Positions 31,701 through 43,700 of a DNA stretch of 64,000 nucleotides are shown piece after piece. Position numbers and translations under genes: made by a program. Numbering within the stretch: the first letter of the stretch is position 1; each line of letters opens with the position of its first letter. The notes beneath the pieces are model-generated. The model did not search any database and was not told the origin of the DNA. It saw nothing but the letters and a program-made list of their open reading frames with translations. Source of the stretch: Actinosynnema pretiosum (GTDB lineage Bacteria > Actinomycetota > Actinomycetes > Mycobacteriales > Pseudonocardiaceae); the NCBI RefSeq assembly GCF_024171695.1, contig NZ_JAMTCF010000007.1, positions 310,001 to 374,000 on the forward strand. Reading direction: 5' to 3'.

Positions 31701-34700
31701 CTTCCTGGTCACCACGTTGGCGCCCGCCGTGGCGTCCACGGACTTCGACTTGGACGACTCGGCCGAGGCCTTCGCCCCGCCCGTCGACGCGTTCTCGGTG
31801 CCGTTGCCGTTGCCGTCGCCGAAGTGGTCGGAGATCGACACCAGCTTCGGGTTGCTCAGCCCCATCGTCATGCCGAGGGAGCCGGAGCGGGCGGTGAACC
31901 GCCTGCCGTACTTGAGGCCCTGCTCCTGGATGCCGGACTCCAGCAGCTTCGGCAGGGCGGCCTCGATGTTCTCGGCGGAGAACATCGTGTCGATCTGCGC
32001 GCGCGCCGGGGTGCCGGGCAGGGTCAGCGCCTTGTCGTCCTTCGAGGCGCGGTTGACCACGTCGACGGCCATGTCCCGCACGTGCTCGGCGCCGGTGAAC
32101 GCCTCCACGTGCAGGAGCTTCGGCGCGATCGGGTCGCCCTTCTCGGCCTTGGCCGGGGTGGGCTTGCGGTCCGCGCGCGATGCGCCGTGATCGGCCAGCA
32201 GGTCCTTGACGGTCGGCTTGCCGCCCATGGGCGTGGGGACGGTCGGCGTTCCGGGCTTGAAGCCCTTGGGGTCGCCGGTCATCGTCGAGCTGTCGGAGAT
32301 CCACAGCTCGACCGGGTGCGTGGCGTTCGGGGTGTCGGGGAACTGCTTGGTCGCGATCGTCCTGACCTCGGGCACGCGCGTGCCGGGCAGGTCGGACTTG
32401 CTGTGCGGCGCGAACGTGCGGGGCCGCTCGATCGAGGTGATCTCCACGACCAGCCGCACCTCGCCCTGGAACAGCTGGGCGTTCTTGCTGCCCACGTTCA
32501 GCGAGGTGTTCGAGACCGTCGGGCCCGCGGCGTTCTTGTGCCCGGTGGCCTGGTTGTACTTCACGCCGGCCTGCGGCATCGGGGTGATCGTGAGGCCGCC
32601 GTCCTTCGTCGGGGCGCTGATCCGGCCCTCGACGCCCACGTTCCACCCCTTCGAGGTGGAGCTGGAGCTGTCCAGCTTCGGCGCGACCGCCGACGAGGCC
32701 CGCACGTTGCGGTTGTCGATCTGCCCCAGGTGCGCGGGGTTGCCGACCGGCACGGCCCGCACGGTGATGTTGGTGTAGGTCCGCGTGGTCGCGGTCTCGC
32801 TCTTGAGCTGGGCGGTCACGCCCGAGCCGAGCAGACCGTCCATGGTGGACTTGAGCGCGGTCGGGGACAGCTTCTCCAGCTCGCGCTGGTTCGCCAGCTG
32901 GAGCGAGGTCGCGTGCGAGCGGTCCCGCCAGCCGCTGAACGGGTTGCGCGACTTGGTGGTCGCGGGCGGCGGGGTGCTGCCCCACTCGGGCAGCAGGTCC
33001 TTGGTGGCGGGGTCGGCCTTGAGCATCGCCTCGACGTCGCCGAGCACCTTGCCCGCCGCCGGGAACGAGCCGACCTTCGCGTTGCCCGCAGCCAGCGCGG
33101 ACGCCAGGTAGGGCGGCGCGTGGCGGGTGCCCGCGGTGCCCTCCTTGATCCGGCCGGGGGTGCCGTCCGGCACCGGGAAGTTCGGGGACTGGCCGTCGAC
33201 GTTCTGCGCCGTCGCCTCGGCCAGGCCGATGCGCTGGTAGGTGGTGACGGGGACGGTGACGGTGCCCTTGGGGCCGCGCACCTCCACGTCCGCCGTGATC
33301 TTGTAGACGCCGACGTCGCCCTTGAGCTGCACGCCGGTGCGGTTGCTGGTGGTCAGGCCCGCCGAGCCGCCCTCGGCGGTGCTCGCCGAGTAGCCGCCGA
33401 CCACGCCGACCTGGCCCGCGAGGACGCCCGGCTGGCCGATCACGCCGCCGAGGCCCGCGCTCACGTCGAAGCCGGACGGGACCGACGCCGAGGTGCCGCT
33501 GGCGCGGGCGGTGGACTCGTGCAGCCGCATCTCGGCGGTGTCGAGCGTGCCGACCAGCTCGGCGCGGGTGATCGTGGCGCGCATCTGCACCGCGCCGGTC
33601 TTCTTGCCGTGCGCGCTGGCCAGGTCGGGGGAGGAGACCCAGCCGTTGAGCATGGGGCCGAGGTTGCGGCGGATGTTCGTGCCGCTGAGGAAGTCCTGGA
33701 GCCCGGAGCGGCCGGGGGCGCCGAGCGCGGTGACCGACGGGTGCAGCAGGAGCTGGGCGTCCGCGAAGGCCTTGGCCGAGTCGTGCACCGAGACGGCCTC
33801 GGGCACCGGGTTGTCCAGGTTCGCGCCCACCGCCGGGTCGGTGATCGGGGCGCCCTGGGTGACCTGGCCGTCGGCGCGGAGCGTGGCCCCGGACTCGCCG
33901 ATCTTGGTGAGGGTGTCGGGGATCTGGAGGTCGACGCTGCCGGTGACGGTCTGCGGACCGGGCACGGCCGGGGTGGCGCCCGGCGTCGTGCTCGCCGGCG
34001 CGGCGGGGCCGTTCGGGAAGCGGCCGGAGACGTCGGTGGTGTTGACCGTGAACGTCACCGGCACGGTCGCCGAGGCCGAGCTCTCCGCCGAGCGGATGAT
34101 CCGCTGGTCGACCGTGGTGGAGGAGGTCTGCTGGCCCACCACCGGCGTGGCGATCTTGGCCTTGGCGCCCGCCGACACGTACGGCCCCGCGAGCTGGCTG
34201 TAGGCGCCGGACGCGCCGATCTCGTTGGCGGTGGTGATCGCCTGGCCCTGCGAGGTGGAGGTGCCGCTCTGCACGGCGGTGTCCACCTTGGTCGTGCCGG
34301 GCGCTGGGGTGGTGGTGATGCTCCCGGTGGCGGGCAGGTCGAGCTGCGCCTTGATGTTGATCTCGCGCCACTTGCCGTCGATCTTGACCTGGAAGTTCCG
34401 GCCACCGCCGAGGAAGGTCTCGAACTCGGTGTTGACGGCGTGCTGGATGCGCGCCGCGTCGGCGGCGGGCAGGTTCGGCACGGCGGCGGTGACCTGGGCG
34501 GCCCCGTGCACGTCCCGGACGGCGATGGTGCCGAGCGCGGAGCTGTCCCGGACGAACTCGGGCAGGAGGGCGGTGTCGAGCTGCTTGGTGGTGGTGTCGG
34601 TGGTCGTGTCCGTCGGCGGCACGTCGGTGCGCGCGTCGCCGTCGGTGGTGCTCTCGATCCCGCCGTCCACCCCGGTGGTCCCGGTTTCGGGCACAGCGGT

Positions 34701-37700
34701 GCCGTCGACCGGAGCCGGGGCCGTGTTCGGCGTGGTGGACGGGGTGGCGTCGGTCCGCCCGCCGGTGGTCGACAGGTCGTCCAGCGCCACGTCGGCGGTG
34801 CGCGCGTCCGAGGGCCGGAACAGGTTCCGGAACGTCTCGCGCAACGGCGCGTTCGGCGGGACCGGCTCCGGGTTGGACCGGGACCGGGGCGCGTCGGCCT
34901 CCGGCGCGCGCGGGGCGGGCGTGCTCGTCGGGGGCACGCTCGGCGCGCGTGCGCCGGACGGCTCCTGGTTGAGGCCGCGCGGGCTGTAGACGGGCCTGCC
35001 GTTCTGGCCGGGCGCGACGTCCAGCTCCACCGGCGAGGACGTCCAGCCGGGCAGGAACGGGTCGACCTGCCTGGTGGAGCCGTCCGGGGAGTGCAGCACG
35101 ATCGGACGGTTCAGCTCGGTCGCTGTCATCCGCAGCGCGAACTCGCGCGCGTTCTCGGCGCTGCGCGCGTCGGCGTCGGCGTCCGGCGTCGTGGCGCCGG
35201 GCCGCGCGTCGGCCTCCGGTAGCCGCACGTGCGGCTGGTGCTGGCCGAAGGCGTTGACCAGGTCGCCCTGGTGCATCGGGTTGGCCACGCGGAACTCGAC
35301 CATCGCGTCGAGCTGGTTCTGCGGCGCGTTCCACGGGCGGTTCGCCGTCGCTTTCGGCGCCGCCTCGACGCCGTTCCGCAGCACCGCGTCGCGCAGGTCG
35401 GAAGCCAGCGGACCTCGATCGCCGGTCGCCTGGTGCACCGCGTCGAACAGGCTGCCGGGCTTGGGTTCCGGGGGAGTGCTCGCGCGCGCCAGCTGATCGA
35501 CGCGCCCCTCCAGAGCCGGGATGCGCGCTTCGTGCTCGGCGCGCCGCGCGTCCAGCCCGTCGCGCCTGGCGGTCAGGTCGGTGACCTGCTTCTCCAGCCT
35601 GGCGAGCTCGGCCGCCAGCTCGGTGCGCTTCCCGGCGTCGGTCTCCCGCGCGTGCTGCTGCCGGGTGCTCTCCACGAGCCCCCGCGCGTTGTCGATCGCG
35701 TTCGAGTAGGCCTGGCTCTGCTTGGCCGCGCTCTCGACGGACTGCCGCGTCGAGGCGACCTCCTGGCGCGCCCGGAGGGTGTCCACGTCCGATTTCACGT
35801 GGTCGCGCAGCCGCGCGAAGTCCTGTCGCATCGCGCTGTGCGGCTCGGACATGGCGATGTTGACCGCCGCTGCGCGCCGCTCGGCGTCGACGTCGCCGAG
35901 GCCGGAGCGGGTGTTCGGCCCGGAGCCGAGCACCTCCCGGCTCGCGCCGGGCAGCTCGGCGGGCCGCCCCGCGCCGGTGTCGGTGGACGTCGTGCTGTGC
36001 AGCGAGCCCCGGCCGGAGCCGTCGCTGGTGACCAGCGGGTCCGTGCCCGCAGGGCGGTGGTCGCCCGCAAGCGGGTCGCGCAGGCTCGGGTCCGCGTCCG
36101 CGAAGCCCGCTCGGAACTGGTCGTACGCGGGCCTGGCGTTGCCGCCGTTCTGCTCGAAGACCCGGCTGAGCACCGTGTTCAGCTCGATGTGGGTCTGCGG
36201 GAGCTTGCCGGTCGACAGGTAGCCCGCCGCGAGCCTGCTCAGGTCGGTGGCCGTCGCCGCGTCGGTGAAGTGCGGCGCGAACGCCTCACCCCGGAACTCG
36301 TTCCGGTTGTTCGCGGCGTCGACCTCCAGCCGCGAGTGCGCGTTGTCCTTGTCGGCCTGGCTCGCCCCGTCCGCGCTGGTCTTCTCGGCGTGGGCGACGC
36401 CCAGCTCGTGCGCCTGGACCTTGGCCAGACCGCCGGTCAGGTTCGTCATCTCCGCGCCGGTCGGCGAGAAGCGGACGTCGCCGTGCACCATCGGCACGAC
36501 CGCGTCCACGAACAGGTTCGGCTCGGGCGAGTAGGGGATCGTCGGGTGCGTCTTCGCCTGCTCGGCCCTGGTCATCATGTCCAGGTCGATGATGCTCTTG
36601 AACTGCTCGGCGAACGCCCTCGGCTGCTGGTCGAGCACCCGCAGCGCCTCCCGGTGCTTCGCCAGGTCCTCGCCCGCGCGCCTGGCCCGGTGCTCGGCGT
36701 TGCGCCGCTCGCGGTTGTTGGTGATGTGGTCGGTGGGCGCGTTCGCGGTCGCCTGGGCCTCCGCGAGCAGCTTCTCGACGCGCGTCCTGGTCTCGTCGAT
36801 CAGCGCGTCGAGCTTGGCGTCGGTGTCCAGGTCGACCCGGTAGCCGCCGCTGATCATCAGCGGGCGGCTCGCGGGCGCGGCCCCGTTCTCGTTCTTCAGC
36901 GAGTTCGCGATGTAGTCGAACGAGTGCTCGCCCGACTCGATCCTCCGCGACCCGTTGTCGAAGTCCTGGAACGACAGGTACGGGTGCGAGTCGTTCGCCA
37001 GCATGGCGTTCGTGGCGAACCGGGTCGCCTCGCTGTCCAGGGTGCTGTTGCGCACGGCGCCGTGCGGGAAGCCCCGCTCGTTCGGCGTGTACGACACCGG
37101 CACGAGCGCGACCGGCAGGTCGAGCCCGCTCACCTGCTCGGCGAACGCGTCGAGGTTCGGCGCCTGCCCGTCGCGCTGGTTGACGCCGATGACCACGGCG
37201 ACCTTGCCGTCGAGGTCGCTGCCGGGCTTCAGCTCGGCGACGAACGCGTCCAGGTTCGCCCGCAGGTCGTCGATGCTCGTGATCGCGTTGACCACGAAGG
37301 AGACGGGCTGGTTCTTCTCCCCGCTCTCCTTGGTCTTGGCGAGGTAGTTGTCCTTGGTGGTGGAGGGCTCAGCGTGGCCGTCGACCAGCGCGTCGAACTT
37401 GGCGTTGCGCAGGCTCTGGTCCAGCCGCACCGACGCGGGCGGCGGGGCGACCACCTGCGAGACGTCCGTGCCGCTGGGGTTGGGCGCGCGGTTGTCGGGC
37501 CGGTTGTCCTGCGGGGTCTGCCGGACCTCGGGGGCGCCTTGGTCGCCCCGACGGCCGGAGCCGCCGGGGGCGTTGCCGTCGCGACCGCCCCGGCCCTTGC
37601 CCTTGCCCTTGCCGGGGTCGTCGCCGCGCCGGTTCGGCCCGTCGCCCTTGTCCCTGTTCGGCGGCTGGTTCCGCTGGTTCTGCCCGTTGTCCCGGCCCTT

Positions 37701-40700
37701 GCCCTTGGACGTGCTGGGCGCGGACGGGGCGGCCTGCGCGGGGCGGCCGTCCACCTGGGGAGCGGGCGCGCCGCGCACCGGGGACTCCAGGCCCTCCATC
37801 CGGGTCTCGATCTGCCACAGGTTGCGCGGCTTGAGCGAGGCGCCCGCTTCGCCGAAGCGGTTCGTCATGGGACCCGCGTCGTCGAGGACGCGGGCGCCGC
37901 CCTTCTGGTTGAAGACCGGCTGGGGCGCGGGGTTCTTCCCCGTGTCCGTGTACTCGTCGAACAGGCCGAGGAAGTGCCCGACCTCGTGCGCCAGCACCTG
38001 CGGGGTGGAGTTCACCGGCCAGCTCAGCTGGTTCGCCCTGCCGCCGCTCGGGAACTCGACCGGCCGGTGGACGCCCAGCGGTTCCGTGGTGAACTCGACG
38101 TTCACGTTGAACTGGGCGCCGCTGGGCAGCCGGTTGCCCTGGTTGAACAGCGCCTCGACCCCGGCCTTGGCCTTGGCCTCGACCTCGGGGTTGCGCGCCG
38201 CCACCTCGATGTTGACGGTGACGTCGCGGACCTTGACGCCGTTCACGTCGAGATCGCGCACGTCGTACGCGATCGGGCTCTGCCACGGCTTCATGTCCAT
38301 CCGCATGCGGCCGTCGGCATCCCGGTGCACGCGGCTGTTCTCGAACAGCCCGGCGTCCTCGCCGCGCACCCGTGAGGTGACCGGCGTGCTCTCCCGCGCC
38401 GCCGCGATGGCGTCGGCGGAGACGGGGGACTTCGGCTCGAACCACGGCGCGGTGGTGGCGGTGCTGTGCCGCCAGCTCGGGTCGCCCAGGACCGGGTGTG
38501 CTTCGACGGCCTTGGGCGGGTTGCTCTCCAGCACGTCCAGCACGTCGAGGAAGGCTGCGTCCCGGTCCGCCCTGCCGTCGACGTCCGGGCGCGCGTCCAC
38601 GTCGGCGTCCGCTCCGGTGCGCGCGTCCGGCGTGCCGACCGGGTTCACGGCAGAGGGGCCGTTCGCGAACGGCGGCGTGGTGTCGCCGGGGCGCTTCAGG
38701 TCGTAGTCCACGTGCACGTCGGTCGTGCGACCGCCGCTCTCGCGGACGTCGGCCGCCACGCCGCGCTCGCCGAGCGCGTCCACGACGGCCCGCGCGTTCG
38801 GCCCGGACACCTCGACCACCGCGGGTTGGTAACCGCGGCTCTCGCGCATCGAGTTGGTCTCGGCGATGTCGGAGACCAGCGAGTCGAGCTGCGCGGTCTG
38901 CCTGGCGTCCAGCGCGGCGCCGGGCTCGGAGTCGAACGACCGCTCGGGCGCGCGCCCATCCGGCGCGGGCCGGGCGGGGGCCGCGTCACCGCGCGGCGGG
39001 GTGCCGGACGGCGCGTTCCGGGCACCGTCGGGGGCGGGCGCCTGCGGCGACCGCGCCTCGGGGTTCGCCGAGCCCGTGTCGGCCCCCTGGTTCTCCGAGG
39101 GCCACCGGTGCGCGGGCGGCTGCTGCTCGGCGGGCTTCGGGCCCTCGGCGCCGCGGACGCGCTCGCGGTGCTCCAGCGTCGTCGCGGGGTCCGCGAACAT
39201 GCCGGCCAGTGCGTCGATCTTCGCCTGGTAGTTCGATGCGTATTGGTAGTGGCGGCCGTCCGCGGTGGGCGTGTACTGCTTGGCCTCCGGGTTCGCGAAC
39301 TCCTTCGCGAAGGCCTCGTCCTGGATCTTGCCGGGCGTGTAGTCCGCGACGGGCTTGCCGTCCGCGTCGTAGCGCAGGGAGAAGTCGCTGCGCGAGCTGT
39401 AGGACGAGAAGTCCGCTTGGTAGTACTGGTGGAACTCGGCGAACAGCTTGGCCGCGTTCTCGGCCTTCACCGCGTCGGTGTTCGGCGAGTTCGGGTCAGG
39501 CGGGCCCAGCCGGTCGGCGAGGTCGTTGATGAACGCGAACGTGGTGTCCGCGTCGTTGCCCTTGCCGTCGCGCAGGTAGAAGCCGAACGGGTCGGAGTCC
39601 ACGATGGCCTTGGCGGCCTCGAAGTCGCGCGGGCTCGCCCACAGGCCCCGGTAGTTGCCCATCATCTGCACGGCGAGCTTGTGCTCGGGCTCGCGGTCGT
39701 GCAGGTCCTTGCCGTCGCCGTAGAGCGTCTTCGCGTTGTTCTTCTGGATGTCGTGGAACAGGATGGCCTTGGCCATCGTCTCCGGCGCGATGAACCGGGA
39801 CCTCTCGCTGTCGCGGTCGGTCTTGGTCAGGTCCAGGTACTGGTTGACCACCATCTGCGCGTGCTCGTAGAAGGTCTGGACCTTGTCGCTCTTGTGGGCC
39901 TCGCGGTTCGGCTTCCCCGCGTTGCCCGCCAGTGGCGTGGTGACCTCGTCGTACTTGCGGCTCAGCTCGGGGAACTCCTGGATCAGCTTGTCCACGAGCT
40001 CCTTGCCGCGCGTGCCGTCGCCCCACACCATCGAGTCCAGGTCGACGCCGACGTCGCGCTGGGTCTCGAACTCGCTCTTCCGCGTCTCCGGGGTGCTGTC
40101 GCCGAAGACGTTCTCGTGCGGGCCCTGCTCCCTGGTCTTGACGTCGAGGTCGACCGCGATCTCGGAGGAGTGCGAGGACAGCTCGGCGCCGATCGCGGCC
40201 TGGGTGGCCACGTCCTGCACCGTGCCGTGCATGAAGTCGGAGAGGGCCTCCATGTCGACGGCGCCGAACTCGAACCGGGCCAGGTTCGCCTCGGACCGCG
40301 TGTTCGCGCGCTCGGCGACCTCGCTCGCGATGGCGTTTCGGTAGTCCGGCGACACCAGGTCGAGGTTCGGGTGCTCCCTGAGCGCCTTCTCGGTCTGCTC
40401 CTTCAGGTCGGGCAGCACGTTCCTGATGTCGTCGACCAGGTCGGGCGACCCGTTGTTGAGCGCGCCGATGTAGTCCTTGGCCGCCAGCGAGTCGAGCTGC
40501 GGGGCGACCACGGAGGGGAAGACGTTCCGCGTCGCGGCGTCGACCAGGTCCGCCCGGCCGATCTCCAGCTTCGGGACGACCGAGCCGTCGAACTCACCGG
40601 TGATCTTGAAGGTGTTCGGGTCGGTCGGCGCGAAGTTCTCCTTCGGACCGAACCAGGGCTTGGAGCCGCCCTGCGCGATGCTGTCCAGCTTGGCCTGGAT

Positions 40701-43700
40701 CGCGTCCCGGACGCTCGCCTTGTACTCGGGCGTGGTGAACAGGTCCTTGCTGGCGCCGGTGAGCGGCGCGAACTTCGGGTCGGCGACGATCCCGTCGACG
40801 ATCTTGTCGACGAGCGGGTCGAGCACGACCTCCCCGAACGGCACCGAGGGCCTGCTGAAGCCGCCGTCCATGAGCTTGTCGAGGTTGGACCCGCTCTTCG
40901 GGGGCTGGCCGCCAGCGTCCGTGACCAGGGTCGCCAGGTCGGCGGGGCGCTGGGCGCCCACCGCGTCCTTGACGTCGGCCGGGGTGATCGGGCCGGGCAG
41001 CAGCGCGGGGTCCACCTCGGGCAGGGCCGCCAGCCTCGTGCCCACCTCGGCGGGCAGGAACCTGATCCGGTTGTTGATCGCCGCGCCCTTGACGTCCTTG
41101 CCCGGCTTCGCCAGCGCGTTCTCGACCGCGCCCCGCACCAGCGGGTCGTAGTGCGCCTTGACGACGGCCGCGATCGCGTTCTTCTCCGCGCTGGTGGCCG
41201 TCGCGAGCTTCGGGTTGGCGAGGACGTCCGCGACCGCGTCCGCGACGAGCTTGTCCGCGGTGGGGGTGACCACGGCGGAGGAGAACGACTCGGTGACCGG
41301 CTTGCCGGTCGCCATGATCTTCCCGAGCTCCTTGGGCGAGCGCCAGTTGCTGGACAGCTCCGCCAGCGCGCTCGGAAGCGACCGGGTCAGCTCCGTCTCG
41401 ACGTTCGCGGCCAGGGCGTCGGCGAAGGCCTTCTGGTCGACCTGGGGCGTGGCGGTGATCTCGTTGGTCACCGCGGCCAGTGCGTCGGGCGCGGTGGACA
41501 GCACGCCGTCCTTGATCCCGGAGAGCTGCGCCGCGACGGGTGGCGCGTCCAGCAGGAACTTGTTCAGCTGCAGGTCACGGGTCGCCCGGTCGGCGCCGGG
41601 CTGGAAGGCCGACCCGTCCTTCGGCTTCGCCCGCTCGGCGGGGGCGGCGGTGGTGTCCGCCTCCAGCAGCGCGTTGTAGTCCGGGCCGTCGTGGTAGCGC
41701 TGGTCGTAGGTGGCCACGTGCTGGCGCAGCTCGGCGGCGATGTCCTTGAGCTTGCCCGCGTCGTTCTGGAAGGTCGCGGTGTCCTTGCCGGGGTTCTTCG
41801 GGTCCGGCTTCCACTCGAACCACGGGTCCAGCCTCGTGCCCAGCACGGTGGACTCGAAGCCCGCCGGGATGCCGGTGGTGGCGTGCACGTTGCCCATGGG
41901 TTCGACGCGGCCCGCTTGGGAGCGCATCGGGATGGCGTCGGGATCGGCCGCGTAGGTGTAGGTGATCAGCGAGCCGGGCAGGACGTTGTCCTGGAGGCCC
42001 TTCAACTCCTTCGGGCCCACGCCGAACTGGTTGGCGTCACCGGCGTGGTCCACGTTCATCGTGGGCAGGTCGCCCTCGGGCGACTTGAACTGCTTCGCCT
42101 TCTGCTCCGGGACGGCGTTGTTGGTGACGTCCAGGTAGTTCTCCAGCGGCACCAGGAACGACCGCAGCACCGGCTCGTTGACGCCGACGCCGGACTCGGC
42201 GGGCTTGCCGCCATCCGTGATCTTGTACTTGGCCGCCCACTGGGCCGCCCGCATCGGCCGCCCGCCGCCCACCCAGAGCTGGCTGTTGCTGCCGGTGTGG
42301 ATCGTGATCTTGCCGTCGGCGTCCTGCTGGATGTCCTTGCGCGGTGACGTGCTGATGTCGATCGGGTTGACGATCGCGGTGTACATCCGCACGTAGTGCT
42401 TGCCCGCCACCGTCTCGACCTCGAAGTCGCTGCGGTGCAGGGTCTCGTCCTTGCCCTTGGCGCCCGCGTCCCACTTCGTCGGGCCGGGGTAGTTCACGCC
42501 GGGCAGGCCGATGGACCGGACCTGCTCCACGCCGCTGAACCTGCCCGCCGCCGGGTCGTTGTTCTGCGCGACGACGTGGACCGTCTTGCCGGTCACCTCG
42601 CCGTACGGCCTGGGGGTGAAGTCGCCGTCGGGCTTGAGCACGTAGACCTTGGCGTCGGCGGCCTTGGCCACGGTGTCGAGGTCCGGGTTCGGGGTGCCCC
42701 GCAGATTGCTGTTGATCTTGTCGACCAGTGCGGCGCGCTTCTCGGCCGAGTGCGGCTCCACTGCCACCGCGATGGCGTTGACCATCGTGTCGACCGGACC
42801 CGTGCCCGGCACGTCGACCGCCTCGGAGCCGTGGATGTTCAGCTTCTCCTGCTGCGCGGCCGGAGGCGTGTAGTCGCGCTGCGGCGCGGGCGCGTTCGGC
42901 AGCGCGGGCTCGGGGTTGGCGCTCGACTCGGCGCGCTCGGGGCGCGAGTCGGCGTCGGGCGTGCGAGGGCTCGGCGCGTCCACCTCAGGCGTCCGCACGT
43001 CCTGCGGCGGCACGCCGCCCCGGTCGCCCCGGCCGGAGCCGGAGACGTCACCGGGGGTGTTCCCGCCCCGGTCACGCCGGGTGTCGGGCTGCGCGGGGCC
43101 GTTGTCACGCGGCTGGGCCTGGCTGTTCGGCTGGGCCTGCGCGTCCGGTCGGGCCTGCGAGGTCGAGCGGGGCTGCGCGTCCGGCTGGACCGGGCCGCCC
43201 GGCCTGGACTGGGTGTCCGGCCTTGCCTGCGCCTCCGGGCGCGGCTGGGTGCTCGGCTGCGGGGTCGGCTGGGTGCTCGGCTGGGCGTTCGACTGCGGCG
43301 GGGCCGCGTCGAGCCTGCTGCCGCCCAGCGCCCTCGGGTTGTCCTTGAGCGACTGCTCCAGCAGCTTCGCCTCGGCCGCCTTCACGCTGGCCGGGTCGTT
43401 GCCCCAGGCGCGCACGTCGGCGTCGGCGCGCTTCAGCGCCGCGTCCGCGTTGGCCGCGTTCGCCTTCGCCGCCTCGTAGTCGGCCCTGGCGTCCGCGACC
43501 GACCGGTTCGGGGTGCTGTTGCCGGGGACCACCGGCTTGTTCGGGTCCAGCGCGGCGTTGGCGGTGTTGAGCTTCGCCTCCGCGTCGACCAGGTCGGCGT
43601 TCGCCTGGCGGGCGCCGTGGTCGGCCTGCTTGTAGTCGCCCCAAGCCTGCTCGCGGGTCGACGGGAAGCCCTCGCGCTGCTTGCCGAGGTTCGGGCCGGG

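Noticed and set aside
16704-35222. A 6,172-codon plus-strand open frame opposite the giant gene
   Set aside because: It is Arg/Gly/Leu/Val-rich with no domains and runs antisense to a clearly modular protein. High-GC codon bias leaves the complementary frame free of stops.
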